NCBI GenBank assembly: GCA_018296165.2
Contig: JACKQL020000100.1
Location: 1 to 64,000, forward strand
Source of the DNA: Termitomyces sp. T153
Lineage: Eukaryota > Basidiomycota > Agaricomycetes > Agaricales > Lyophyllaceae
Length of the DNA: 64,000 nt
Direction: 5' to 3'
Shown here: one piece after another, positions 10,763-23,440 of the stretch
Layout: each line of letters starts with the position of its first letter
Position numbering within the stretch: the first letter of the stretch is position 1
The notes under the pieces: generated by a model
What the model was told of the DNA's origin: nothing
The model's database searches: none
What the model saw: only the letters and a program-made list of their open reading frames with translations
Made by a program: the position numbers and the translations under genes

Positions 10763-11668
10763 ATGGCGACCTCGTCAGAACAGAATTTCAGAACTAACCT
10801 CTCGCAATTCCGCTGGGCACAAAGTAACAACAATGACTCCCAACCAGCAGCCCCTGCGCAAGGAGGCAACCCCTTCTCACGTTTTTACAACGCTGTCGCT
10901 GGCGACTATATACCCTTGCGCTCTAGTGAGCGGTCAAATGAGGACGAAGCTTGGTTTGCGCTTTCGAGTTGGGAGCGGTGAGTGTTGTTGAAATTTGTAT
11001 ACTCGCAACGTTGTGATTGCTCACTTTTGAGGCTGTGAAGATTATTGGGATTCGGCGGATGTTTGGTAGGCGCTGCGGTGTGCTTTATAGTTTCTTTCAT
11101 GACGTTACCATTGATTGTTCTACGGTGCGTTCGTCTTGTGGTATCAAACGTGAATTTTGTAATCATGACTGGTCATAGACCGTCGAAGTTTGCGCTATCC
11201 TTTAGGTGTGTTATTCTGCATTCGTTACGCTTACCAACGATCTCAAATGGTCCGCAGTCTCGGGAGTCTTCTTGTCATGTTCGGGTACGCAAACCGGTAC
11301 TCCCTCAATTTCGAGTCTCTTTCTCAATAGCCAACAGATTTTCAGTCCTAATAGGCCCCATAAATCACCTCAAACATCTTCTATCCCCCGAACGTCTCCC
11401 ATTCTCCGCTATCTACTTTAGTAGCCTTGGCCTCACTCTTTACTTCTCACTGGGGGTGCGCACTCTCCGCAGCCATGCGAGTTTCTTTGATGTAACTCCT
11501 CTGTCCCTTCAATAGGCCCATTCATATCTTGGATCTCTCATATGCGGCGCCGTTCAGGTTGTTGCCCTTGTAGCTTATGTCGTCGCTTATTTCCCTGGAG
11601 GCACATCAACACTACGGCTAGGCGGTCAATTGGCTCTGCGCGGCGCTGGAAGTATCCTCCCTCGGTAG
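10763..11668 (+). CDS. SFT2: SFT2-like vesicle transport protein
   Basis: Six exons were inferred: 10763-10977, 11041-11124, 11179-11205, 11258-11284, 11338-11455 and 11516-11668. The total is 624 nt, giving 207 aa; all introns are GT-AG and about 52-63 bp. The start MATSSEQNFRTNLSQF precedes the conserved FYNAVAGDYIPLRSSER segment. The protein then has four hydrophobic helices (CLVGAAVCFIVSFMTLPL; FALSFSLGSLLVMFG; FSAIYFSSLGLTLYFSLG; VVALVAYVVAYFPGG), as in Sft2/SFT2D Golgi membrane proteins. Sft2 is a small tetraspanning protein needed with Got1 for fusion of endosome-derived vesicles with the Golgi. Two exons are only 27 nt. The upstream in-frame codons after 10691 are not needed for the family match, so I chose the ATG at 10763. 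Confidence 0.9.
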
Positions 11669-12384
11669 CCTTGTGCGAAACGACGTTCGCTTTTATCTGT
11701 GTGGTCGGACCGTTCAAGCCGTGTCAACATTTTCGATTTGAGTTTTCAAATACTTAATGCGAGACTAGTTGCAGTGATGAGAATTAGGATCTCTGACTCT
11801 ATATTCCATGATTAGTGATCTCGCTCGGGCTGCTTACTGACTTCCAGCGCGACCTTTTCTCGAAAACCTGAATTGTGGACCTATAATATCCATTTCATTG
11901 TGAGGGGGTGCTATATCGATCTCGGGTGAAATAAAGCAAGAAACACTAAGTACTATTTGAATATGAGCAAGTCAACGCGTTCAACTTTCCTGAGCCGTTG
12001 ACGTAAGCAGCTGTCCATTTCATATGTATGATCGACAATGCTTACTATGTCAACGATAGGTATGTCAACGATAGGACTCTTTAGTGATGCCAGTCGCTTC
12101 CGACTTCTCTACACTGAACGTTATCGGGCTCCAACCGGAAAAGATACGCAAACCAATTCTCCGTTCTCTTTTTTTGGTACGACTGGAACTCTCCATTGTC
12201 CTCTGTCCCTTCGTATAAGAGACTTGAACCTCAAGTTTAAAACCATGTGTCGTTGAGTAGGTTTGGTTTTGAGTTTGAGGCCCTGCAACTGTCCGTCTCT
12301 TCATTCGCGACTCGGTTCGATTGATCGTGCGCTCGTCAGAGAACCATGCATCTGTCTCATGCAAGGTTGTCTCGTCTGCAACCT
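11669..12384. other. Intergenic, nothing recognised
   Basis: No coding sequence or RNA gene was recognised. A short direct repeat TATGTCAACGATAGG occurs twice near 12043-12075. Confidence 0.5.
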
Positions 12385-13015
12385 AAGCTTTCTCTAGAAG
12401 ATTGTCCACTACCAAGCGTCGCACCTTTTCTTCAGATTCCTTATACTCCTCCTTGAAAACGTACTCTCCATCTTTAATCTTCCCTCTGGTCGAAGTAACG
12501 CAGGAATGGCCTTTGAAGCTCAGCCTGTGCGCATCGAGTATCTTCTCGTTTCGGGTCTACCAGCTATCTACAGGCGAGTCGTTCTCACAACCTGTGACCA
12601 CAAGGACGGCAGGAACTTGTCCCTGACAGAGACCGGTGACAAAGATGTCATAGTTGGTCTTCAGAACGATGCTGAGGCGCCATCCGCGAACCACGTATAC
12701 CAGAAGGCTCAATCTGTCCTATAGTTTCCCTACGAGGTTTGCGTATGTTTCTCATCACCACATCATGAGAGACTTCCGTGTTCAGCTTCGTTAAAACCTG
12801 CAGTATTCTACACGATAACTTCTTTGGAGTTTGTGTTTCATTCGTCGATGGAAAACTCGGTAGAGATGTCGATAGAGTATCTAACGTTCTCAAAAGGTTG
12901 ACCCATAGTATCCCCAGAGGTCTCGGCGGTATCCCTTCTTCCAGCAAGCATGTAGATAATGGAACTTTTTCCAACTCCTGTTTCGCCAAATATGAGAATG
13001 TATGGAGGGCTGTAT
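12385..13015 (-). pseudogene. G-domain (AIG1-like GTPase) pseudogene, copy 1
   Basis: On the minus strand from about 13015 the sequence reads ILIFGETGVGKSSIIYMLAG, a G1/P-loop, then the G3-like NTAGFNEAE, then VPAVLVVTGCENDSPVDSW and GHSCVTSTRGK, and ends near 12385 with EEYKESEEKVRRLVVDNLL. This is the motif order of the AIG1/'G domain-containing' proteins expanded in Agaricomycetes. In-frame stops and frame shifts separate nearly every motif, so it is not functional. A second relic of the same family lies on the plus strand at 14178-15046. Confidence 0.75.
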
Positions 13016-13383
13016 TACTTACTTTTGAGGGGTTGTTTGGAGTCTTCCCTTTCTTCCTGATGAGTGCGTGGGGCCGAAGACATATTCTACAATTTGTAGG
13101 GTCAGTTCTCAAGATACTACGATGTTATAGTTTATACTGACGTTCGATGTTGTAAGCTGATACGGATGTCCGTAGGGGAGGGTGAAACAAAGGTTGCTGC
13201 AATCTTTCAGATATAAATACATTTATGCGCTTTCCAACCCTTAAACGTGTACAATAGTGTCTTATGTTCTCATCAAGATTGAACATCCCACTGAAAAATC
13301 TCCACTAAATGGGCGCTTGAGGTGAGCTTCTCACATACATTTCACCACGTTATAGAAGGCTTTCGACTTCGAGTTAGATCGAG

Positions 13384-13600
13384 GCACGAGGTGTGCCATG
13401 GATTTTTTCAACATGACATATACATGAGGCCTTGTATGATCTTGTCACGAGTGAATTGCACACCGACAAAGCTTTCAAATGGGCGCACACACGAGGTGTT
13501 CCATGGATCCTTCCAACATGATATGTACATGAGGCCTTGTATGTATGGTCTTGAACCAGCGACGAGTGAATTGCACATCAAGATCAAGATAAGCTTCAAA
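13384..13600 (+). repeat. Imperfect tandem duplication (~105 bp unit)
   Basis: The unit CACGAGGTGTKCCATGGATY...TTGTATG...GAGTGAATTGCACA...CTTCAAATGGGC occurs at about 13384-13480 and again at about 13490-13600, with substitutions and a short insertion in the second copy. No coding role is apparent. Confidence 0.7.
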
Positions 13601-14149
13601 TGGGCTAAATGGGCTCGAGATCTATCTCTAATAGATCGTTCACGGCTGTACATTCAGACATCCATTTGATTTCACATCACATTGACAGGATCGCTCGTTT
13701 TTGTCAAGTTAGGATGTGCCTCTCGTATACCTAGGCGCCTTCTCAGGACTCGGTTATCGCTTAGACGTTGTCAACTAAGCACACTTGCGGCTTGTTGACT
13801 GCGTATCTGCCCCTTTCGTTTGAACGTCACTGAGAAGTTCTGATATAAGCTCGTGGGCAGTCTTCTCTTCAAGGTGCAGTACCGCTCAAGGCTGTTCGAA
13901 ACTTTGACGTCTCTTTCGGAGTTTTTCCTGTGAAGAACCTCCGGCTCATGTGTGTTTATTGCATGGCACATGGCATGTTATGACCTTATTGTTATCTTAA
14001 TACCTGAAGCCGACAAGCTATCAAAACAATCTATCCCACTTTGCCTAAGCAATGACATGGACATCCGATTCGCATTCAACCATCTCACGTCTTGCACACT
14101 CTGGTAAGGCTGTGGATCCATTATTTGATCATCGTGATCGAGCTAATGA

Positions 14150-14512
14150 CTGGCATTGCAAGAAAAACAGCCAGTGCATGACATGCCTTCGGCTCCCAAT
14201 ACAATCCTTTCCATTGAATCGGTTTCAAGCAAAAGCTCGATCATCAATATGATGGCGGAGCGCGATGTCGCTACTGTTGGCGGCGATATGCACGAGGTAA
14301 CCCTTGCTAGTACACGTTAGGATGTCGAGCGGCTGGCATCGCAAGAAAAACAGCCAGTGCATGACATGTCTCCGACTCCCAATATAATCGTCTTCGGTGA
14401 ATCGGGCTCAGGCAAGAGCTCGATCATCAATATGATGGCGGAGCGCGATGTTGCTCCTGTTGGCGGCGATATGCACGGGGTAACCCTTGCTAGTACACGT
14501 TACGAGGTCGAG
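14150..14512 (+). repeat. 183-bp tandem duplication inside a G-domain relic
   Basis: 14150-14332 is repeated directly at 14333-14512 with a period of 183 bp, or 61 codons, so the reading frame is kept. Both copies encode SSIINMMAERDVA...GGDMHxVTLASTR. The first copy has lost the P-loop glycines (ESVSSKSS versus ESGSGKSS) and has a TAG where the second has TAC. Confidence 0.9.
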
Positions 14513-15046
14513 TTCAAAGGCTCAAACTCGTCTACAACTGCAGGCCTCGATGAAGCCAAAGGTGGTTGAGTTCTCAATGAACAATCCATCATCCGACTTT
14601 ATCAATTGCTCAAATATCTGCTTGCCAAGATTGACATGTTCTACTACGTTATATACCGTCGTAAAGTCCCAAACGTTTTGGCCGTAACCGGGCTCGAGCC
14701 CGAGCCCGATAGAAAGGAGTGGTGGTTTCGTAGTAAGGTCGTATTTCAAAGGCACGAGATGTACCCAAACGGTGCTGTGTGTATCACGGCAACGCGAGGT
14801 GAGCAAAAAAGTCCGGAAAACGGACTTTCGAGGAAGAGTACGAGGAATCAAGATTGGAGCTCTTGGATATGGTCAAGCTGCATTGTCTCCAGCAGCCCTG
14901 GACAATGTCGCCTCTTCAATAGTTCCGAGATGTCGTAGACGTCCATTTTGAGCGAGGCCATTGTCCTTGGGACAGCATCAAGGTCGAGACTGTTCGAAAG
15001 GTGGCTGCTACTGCCATAGGACAGCTTTTTGAAAAGGTACGATAAG
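14178..15046 (+). pseudogene. G-domain (AIG1-like GTPase) pseudogene, copy 2
   Basis: Plus strand: IIVFGESGSGKSSIINMMAE (G1), TAGLDEAKGG (G3) followed by a frame shift, QSIIRLYQLLKYLLAKIDMF, then VPNVLAVTGLEPEPDRKEWW and NGAVCITATRG. In another frame come EEEYEESRLELLDMVKLHC and ATAIGQLFEK. The order matches the fungal AIG1-like family, with at least one frame shift and several stops. The segment that should join 'FYYVIYRRK' to 'VPNVLAVTG' is missing. It lies in opposite orientation to copy 1, about 1.2 kb away. Confidence 0.75.
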
Positions 15047-15230
15047 GATGCATGGGAGCTGGGCGAAGTGCTATCGAAAGCATAGAAATATATAGATGTT
15101 ATACGGAATAAGACACTACTCGATATCCTACCGTACTTGTTACTTGATATCTTTATATTTTCAACTTCGCTGAACCAGGAGAATGACAATAGTCCGTGAA
15201 TATGGAATAATAATATTCATGTTCTCGGAT

Positions 15231-15776
15231 CTAGAATTTGCCGTTGTTCCCTCCGCCTCCGCCACCATTTCCAGCATTTCCGGAGGCGCCATGTCCACCG
15301 CCGTTGTATGGATTGCCGCCTCTCCCACCATTTCCAGCATTGCTGGACCCGCCACGTCCGCCACCGTTGTTGAGACTGCCACCACTACCACCACTACCAC
15401 TACCAACAGTGTTATATGGTGGACGGCTGCTAGGATAAAGAGGAGGGCGGACCGGAGGTGTTGGGGGAGAGGGGGGGAGGACGAATAGGGGGATGGGAAG
15501 GAGGACGAACTGGGGGAGGGGGAAGACCGCAGGGTGGACAGTAAGGAGGGCGGTAAGGAGGACGATAAGGGGAGTAAGGAGGAAGCAGTGGGCCGCAGGG
15601 AAGGGCAATAAGGAGGGCAGTAAGGAGGGTAGTAGGGAGACCTCTAGAACGTCGTTCAGATATATTCTCCACTACAGAAACTATGATACTCACAGGTTCA
15701 ATGTCTCCAATGGGAACAGCGAGCCCAGGGGCGACGAGTTGTGGCGCTGTCAATGATGGCAGTAAAGGCGAATATT
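15231..15776 (-). other. Proline/tyrosine- and glycine/asparagine-rich low-complexity tract, possible small gene
   Basis: On the minus strand, one frame gives repeated PPY units (PPYSPYRPPYRPPYCPPC). Another gives GGS/NGG repeats (GGRGGSSNAGNGGRGG) up to a stop near 15231. A plausible start at about 15776 begins MNLLIFAFTAIIDSA, which looks like a signal peptide, but that frame stops before the first GTGAGT donor. I cannot build a consistent exon chain. It may be a small secreted repetitive protein with an unresolved intron, or non-coding simple sequence. The plus strand is strongly G/A-rich at about 15440-15640. Confidence 0.3.
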
Positions 15777-16497
15777 AAAAGGTTCATTATGAGTGTAGTC
15801 CAACCGAGTCAGAGATAGCATGTCGTTTTGTGGTTGATTTCTACTTGAAAAGAGGAATAACTATCCTGTATCTGATTGGCGAGACATGATTTATCGGAAA
15901 TAGAACCATGTCTCTGTGGTGCCCTAGATTCAAAGCATCTGATCAGGTTTTACCATTAATTAATTTTAGTGACGGAGGACTTCGACAACTTAGGAGACCA
16001 ACTCCATAGACTGAACCTCCTTTTGACTGCGCCTTTCAAAGACATGTCGTCTTCAAATCACGTTAGCCTAGTTGCCAAGAACTTGATACAGAGGGTACAA
16101 GCATAGACCAATCCGGTGAATGTCCAAACGAAGCAGCAGTTACGCGTAACGAAAGGATTGGTTTAATAATTGACGCACTGGATGCAGTTGAATACAGGCT
16201 TGAAGAACGATGGACGAGAGAATAGTCATTGACATACAGTCCAAATACAGTTACATAGGGGAGAACCGTTTCCGGGTCACGGTTTGCAACTGGTGGATAG
16301 AATTGACGTGAGCTGAGGAATTTTCATCGTATAAATCCACAAATTTCTGTCTCAATTATATACATGACCTGGAGGCCAATAGGAGATCAAGGACGAACTT
16401 TGACCCAGATAACAAGCACACTACACAAATCAGTCGAGCTTTTCAAAATCCAGCAAATATATATTTTGAGAGAAATACACCACTACTTGGAGGATTT
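15777..16497. other. Intergenic, nothing recognised
   Basis: AT-rich spacer downstream of NUP192; it probably includes its 3' UTR. No coding sequence or RNA gene was recognised. Confidence 0.5.
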
Positions 16498-19400
16498 TCA
16501 CTCCTCCATTTGTGGAGGGTTCGAGGGATCTAACAATAACCCTACACTATCTCTAATGCGACGTGCCATAATCTCAATATATGCATGACTTTGGCTTTGT
16601 ACCCCAACACTCTGAATCAATACGAGTTGAGCGGACGCATAATACAAGCAAGGAATGACATACATTTTTTAGATTAAGTCCTTTAAGCTTCACCAGAGCC
16701 GGACCTAATCGTCGTACAACATCTGTTTTGAATGTTTCCGGGTCCGGTGATGCCGAGAAACGCATGGTCGCATTTATAGCATCCTGGGGCTTGGTACTGT
16801 TGAACAGAGCAGAAAGGGAGAGTGACGCGGATGGGACAGGAAGAGCGGACAAAGGAGAAGCATAGTGTTGTATGTGCCTCCAGAGAAGGAGAAGAAGCAT
16901 TTCTGTCGTGTCTGGGAGATATTCAGCATCATAATTACTATGGTAGAGCAAAAAACTAACCAAGCAAAATTCGGGCTTCCCTCATGGCCGCCTTTTGAAC
17001 GTTTCCGAGTTCCTCACAGATCAACTGGCGTTTTTGTATGATATCCATGTCCTGTAATAGTGATATGTGTATGTCCGTAACAACCTATCAGAAGTTTGTA
17101 AGACAGCGAGTAAGCTATCGCTCATAGTGCAAACCTCTGTAATATTGTCTACTGCAATATGGTCACGAGCGGCGAGCTCAGCACCCAGATCCGTGATTTG
17201 TTTTAGAATCTTGGCAAGCTCTGTAGAAAGTGCATTCAGTGCACTCAGAGTGTCACCGACAGTAGGTATTGTGGCTAATGGACACGTCAGTCGAACCCCG
17301 AATAAATGAAAACATAGAATTCACCAAGGAATTGGGATTGTGCTTGGTCTTCACGTCGCGTTTGTGCCGTTGTGATCGGGGACAAGACAAGGGTGATTTC
17401 GGGTTCTGAAGTAAGTCAGCATGTTTTCCGAGGAAAAAAGGAGTAGAGCTATGTACAGACCTGTGAAATCACTGGCTGTGCCGATGTAAACGGCGATACT
17501 CTTCCTCAAGCATCGTTCCCGCTGTCGAACCTTGACATCAAATTTTGTTTGAGTACCGTATCCTACAGCAAATTCAAGATAGCTCATATTCACAAAAGAA
17601 GCCAACGCACCGAATGCATGTTCCTTTGCCAATTGTACTTCTACATCGGTTTGTGGTACGATGTGAGAAAAATATTCTCCGCTACCAAGGGATCGTGCTG
17701 CGAGGGTGAGGATTGCGGCATGAATTGCGCCAAAACCAGAATTACTGGACAGCTAAGCAAAATGGTGAGGAGTGACATTTAGATAATCGTCTGAACAAAC
17801 CATTTCAGATTTGGGAATGATTGGAAGGACATTCGCAGATAGTGTAACTATGAGATATAGCTCCTCCAGAAATGCCGATGGAACGTAATCTGTATCATTC
17901 TTGAGGAGGATTGTGAAAGTTGCGCTGTGACTATTAAGGAGGTCCAAAGCCTACGAAACAGAAGTCATGTGAATCCAAGCTGAATAGAGCAACAGGCCTC
18001 GAAATACCTGGTTAACAATAGTACCGTGCTTGTTTCCTAAAGTTGCAAGCAAAGCATCAACGAGCTGCAGGGCTGGCGTGAGAAGTTGATGATAACGCTG
18101 AATTGCAGATGGCAGAAAAGAATCTCGATCTAGCGTCCCACGTCAACGACACTTTGAGAATGAACAATGGTAGACTGACCCATAAAAGCCTGATCCGCCT
18201 CGGGTCGGGCATCAAGGAAGTCGCATTGAGTTAGAACAGGCACCACCTGAGCTTCTAGCAGCCGTTCTGCTCCCGCTCGCGTCTGCGCCATTCGAATGAA
18301 GAAAGACATTTTTGCTTCGTAAACATATAATGAATTCAGATCATCTACAAAAACACGGGATAAATGACGAATTCAGAATGTTCATGTAGTTACGAACCTG
18401 GATCAGGCTTCAGCATCGATAGCAAACGTGAGTCCGATTCCTTCAACCCCCGCACAACATTCGCCAGTATCCCATGTTTAGTTAAGGCCGCTGCAAACAT
18501 ATGAAGTCTTTCTGCCCCTGAGAGCTCGACAAGAGCATCCAGGAGCATGAATGCCACAGTTTTCCAAACTTCTGTTCCGTCAATAGCATCTCGAGCAATC
18601 ATCGCAATTAAGCGTTCCATACTGCCTTTCAATACCTCTAGGCTTCCTGCTTGCAGTGCACTGGAACTTTGCATATTCGGAACTCGATCAAGGGAGCTAT
18701 CGGCTTGGTTTTCGTTGAAGAAGTTCTCGCGGGTCGTAGATGAAGTCAAGGACAAAGAAAGCTTCGTTTTCCCCATTGGTAGGGAAAAGCGTTCGTCATG
18801 GCTGGGTGACATTATTAAGTGTACATAGTTGATTAAGGTGGCATAGAGATTTCCTCGAACGAGCTCCACACGATTGTTCTCCGTGATACATTCAATGATG
18901 CTCCGAAGAATGGCAAACAAACGCTCTGCGGGCAAGGAACCAGACTCGGGATTCCCGCCCGCCGACTGAGCAATGAGCTGTTGGCGCCTGTCTTCACGTA
19001 ATTTGGTTATAGATGATAGGACAGCTTCGGATAGCAGTATCGCTGTAGGCTCTCCGGTTTGTTGGTATCCAATGGCTGTAGGAAGAACGTGCAGAAGATC
19101 AAATAGCATATTCTCTCGTCGGTCATGGGGTAAGCGATCAAAGGATTTGGTCAAAGTTAGATCTAGCAGCCGTCTCCATGCTTCATATCCTTTGGCCACC
19201 GAATGTGAGATCTCTCGACGATGATTTTCAATGACGCAGCTTTCCAGAATGTAGACAGCCTCCTGCTGAAGCTGTTCCATGTGTGCAATTGTTACAATAC
19301 TGCCTTGAGCGTGGAGTGCGCGCTTGGCGGTAGTCAAGACTGAGAGAAGAGCTGTTCGATCGATGATTTCGCAACCTGCAGCATTCACACGGACACATGA

Positions 19401-22400
19401 GTGAATGTCGAGTTGGCCGAGGAACTGAAGATCAAGTGGCTCGATATGTAGACTGTCTGACCAGTCAAACATTAACGATTGAAGGAACTCGATGATACGT
19501 AGATGAGATTGCCCCATCTCTCGGAACTGAGGATATGGCCTGTCTTCAGGGTCAAGGTCAGAAGGATTACCAAAAAGTATCTCCAGGAGCTCTGAAATTC
19601 TTTTCAGATGTCCTTGATTAGTCAGAATATGGAGATCGAGCGCGGCGAGGTCGAAAATGCAAGAACGCAGACGAAGGAAGGAACTGAACGAAGGTACCGT
19701 GGTGATAACACGAGCACCATCGTTATACTGAATCTGTACATAAGGCTGTCGAGTTGTCGGTGGCACTTGGGACGGTACGCTGGCGAGCTGACGTGCAAAA
19801 AAATCCTCCCGTGTACGGAGATATCTTGTAGTGAAGTCAGATGTTCGTAGGTGAGTACAGAGTTGGTACACCACTCGGTAGCATTTTTCCGCCAGTTCAG
19901 GCAACGTGATGAAGAGGGGTGTCAGATAATCCTGTTCATGCTCATTGCCTTTTCCTTTAAGACGTGGTACACCGGCATTGAGCAATTCCAGAAGAACGTG
20001 GATGCTCGTTCGCCGTGCTCCCAGCGCGTGAGGATCCTGGATTTGTTGTTCGCTCTTTGCCGTGCCGAAAAGCAGGAAATGAGAGATGTTTGGATATGGA
20101 CGGCTAGGTTCCGTTTCTTGTATCAAGAGGTCAAGAGCCGCCAATCTGATGGCTTGTGTAAGATCTGGGAGTTTGTCAAAGTCTGGAGCTCCGGCTCCAG
20201 TATTCTCCTCGACAGCAGTTTCGGCACTTGAAACATCTTCGAGGGATTGGACACTCAATAAATTCACGAACCCTGCCAATATTCTCTCGGATTCACTGCT
20301 GCGATCAATCAAGGCTGCCAGATTCATCGAAGACAAAGAGGTCGAGAGGGAGGACAGGATTTTCACAGACAAGAGAACGAGCTCTGAGTGGTTCGCTAGA
20401 GAGATGTATGCTGCGAGTGCTGGAATATACTGAGGCCCAAACGACAACTCCTGATCAAATTTGTTATAATAAGAACGAGGGTGGACCGGTCCAACGATAG
20501 GTGTGCTATCGATTTCGGTGAGGAGAGGTACTAGGACATCAAGAAAAGTATCTTGAGATTCCAAGACACGGCGTACAATGCGAAGGATTCGAGTGATTGT
20601 GGAACAGAAAAATGGCTCATCATCGGCAAAGTCCCCCTCAAAACCTTTCACACCCTCGACAATATATGACAAGATACGGGCTTGCAGTGGTGTGCGCGTA
20701 AGGAGGCGCTTCATCACATCATAGCCTGGATGAACCAACAAAGGAATAAGGGTTTCAAGCTTTCCCGATATGCCTTGTGGACTGTTGACCAAAGATTCGA
20801 GGTCGAAGCTGGCCAATGCCCGTTCGATGAAACATAAACAAAGGTCATTAATTTGCCATCGGTCAGAAGGACAAGAATACTCTCGGTTAGGTATGTTTTC
20901 GAATACATTGTCAATGATGAAAGCGGTGAACGGTCCAATGCCTGGTAGACGATAGGGTTGTCCCAAGGTTTCGGGTATTGTGTTGATAGGCTGACCATCC
21001 ATCACGCGGTCTTTCAGGGGTATTCGTTTGGGAGTGTGGATCAAAGTGTCGAGAAGTGTCAAGAAGGGAATGGTGGATGGATATTGTCTGTGGACGGCTT
21101 CAATCTCTGCCAGTTCGGCTTCAACACCTTTCACAGGAATTGGTGCCCCAAAAGGTCCCCCCTGCGAGACACGAACATTGATGACTTCATGTTTCTCCAT
21201 GAGCGTCCACACAGCTTTGCATATCTCTAAACCGTTGATGCCAGCTCCAGGCTCACAGAAGGCTGAGAGAGTCTCAAATACCGCTCCCTTCAACTCCAAA
21301 GGAATACCTAAGGGTACAAGCGCCACAAGAGTAGGGATGGCACAGAATTGCACATGCCCTGCAATGGCGATGCGCACGGCCACAGAATAAGTGACGACTG
21401 TAGATAAAAGATGCAGGAACGATTGCGCAAATACGCCCTCTTTCAGACTGATCGGCAGTTGTTGTTGAGGAGGCAAGCGGGAGTGCGACAAGTTGTGTCC
21501 TAGTGTTGATCCCAAACCAAGGCGATGTTGGTGTTGGTGTTGGTGTGGCTTAATGCTCGCAGCAGCTACCCAGCTATCCAATCTATCGAAAATCCCAGCC
21601 CACGAGACCGATGTCGCTGTTGAGGAGGACGACGGTAATGTGCTTCCTGGAATGACTTCTCCCGTTCCGCGAGCCATAAAATTATATGCGAGCTCGCTGC
21701 ACTGTTGACCCTTCGCCAGACCGCCCAACATATCGTATAGCGCCGTCAACATCGTTATATCATTCCCGGGTGTCCATACTGCCCATTGCAAGAATGACGG
21801 TAGCCTTCCAGCCGTGCTCTCAACGTATTCTAAGTATGATTGTTGTGTGCCACTCTGTGGTCCCGAACCCCAGAATTGGAGCGCACGTTCAGGAGGAAGA
21901 ACCGAGTACAGAAGGCCGACGAATGAAAATAAAACGGCAATGTCGTTACGAGGAACAAGTCCGTCTGGTTGCGACGGGACAACACTGGAGGCCAATCTTC
22001 GGTCAGCTCGGGCACTTGCAAGATCTTCTTGCTTAGCCTTGATTTTACGGATTTCGGAGGACGCATGAGTAACGAGAAGGCGCACGAGGCTCTCAAAGGC
22101 AAGTAAAATGAATACATGGAAGTCGTCTGGAGGTACGGTGCGATAATCTTGTTGCTCAACGCTAAGGGAGAGCGTGTTAGTGAGAGAGGCGAATGATGTA
22201 GTGCTGCGTTTTCCTTGCAGCTGCAGAACAGCAAGCACAAGATAGCCGAATGCGTCACCTTCGACGGCACTTTTCACCTGTGCTTCAAGTTCTTCAGTGC
22301 GGAACCCTGCTCGATTTTCCAGGGTATGGTCACGATGTCTCGCCTCAGTTTGGCATAACGTCCATTTCAAAAGAATTACGGATTTCAAGCAGGAGTCTCT

Positions 22401-23440
22401 CCACACTTGAGGAGGGGCAGGACCAAGAGCCTTGCTCATGTAGTCGGTGAGGACATTGTTCGTGACTGTTGTTTTACGACGAGTCCATTCTAATGACTTT
22501 GGATCCGCCGAGTCGAGGGCATTCAAAGCGGTAGTGAGCATGTAGAAAGACATGGGGTGGTTCGGGTTTCGGGCCAACCAATCCACCGTTAGCTTGACTT
22601 CGTTCGGTGAGAAGACGCCTAGCCGAGCCATTGCAGCAAATGCAGTGGCCAAGATACGCCGCTCGTATTTGAGTGACTCGTAACGAGAATTGAGGAGATC
22701 AGATCCTAAAACTGTTACACTCCCTGGTGTGGCCATAAGTTGTATGGAAGAAATGGGTAAAAGCACAGGCGTACCTGGTTGGCTGGTGGCAAGAACTGTC
22801 AAACTACCTGCACTCTTCCTAGCATTGTCAGCCTTCGAAAGGACAGCATCCAGACTGTCAATTTGTCGAAATATCCTGATGCCCCAGAGGTCATCTCCCT
22901 GCTTTATGCCGTATATGAGCTGATTTATGACAAATTCGGAGAGGTTCAAGATTATCGGAGTCGGATTTAGCCCTGCAGCTGCTAGAACACTTTGAATAAG
23001 AAGATTGATGCAGTCGACAAGGTCACGGCGCCTTTGATGAAAGTGGGCAACAGAAACCTCAAGACAATGGAGAGCATCGATGTTCGGATTTTCCAACATT
23101 ACACTGTGGAGGACCTCAGCCACATATCTTTCAGAGCAGTCGAGTTGCTGAGAAAGAAATATGCTCTGACGCGCGAAATCCGTGTTCACAGCGACATGTT
23201 TGCCGTTTATGATCGTTCTGCCTGCTCAAAAGTCAGTGATAACCTTCAAAATACCATGAAGTACACACCAGACTCAATCCCTTTCTGCTCAGCGGCATTC
23301 CTTGGCCCAACATCGAGAAGTCGTAATAGCCGTGGTTTTTGAACCATCAACTCATCAAAGAGCTCTTGTTCGCCATGGTTAAGCAATCCGGTGTCAAGTA
23401 CTGTGACCAGTAGCTCCCTGAGCCTTGAAATTGATTGCAT
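16498..23440 (-). CDS. NUP192: Nucleoporin Nup192/Nup205 (inner ring scaffold)
   Basis: Twelve exons were inferred: 23440-23269, 23221-18398, 18344-18180, 18129-18008, 17950-17801, 17752-17611, 17562-17461, 17405-17325, 17274-17135, 17051-16961, 16911-16664 and 16611-16498. The sum is 6351 nt, giving 2116 aa. All junctions are GT-AG with introns of 43-60 bp. One exon of 4824 nt carries three quarters of the protein, while the C-terminus is split into ten small exons. The sequence matches the Nup192/205/186 family: an all-helical solenoid, and near the C-terminus the conserved stretch YEAKMSFFIRMAQTRAGAER followed by LLEAQVVPVLTQCDFLDARP. It ends in SHAYIEIMARRIRDSVGLLL. Nup192 is a large scaffold of the nuclear pore inner ring. 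Length is in the upper range for fungal members. Confidence 0.95.

Noticed and set aside
15238..15438. Plus-strand proline-rich open frame
   Set aside because: It is the complement of the Gly/Asn-rich simple sequence; low complexity on both strands makes the frame uninformative.
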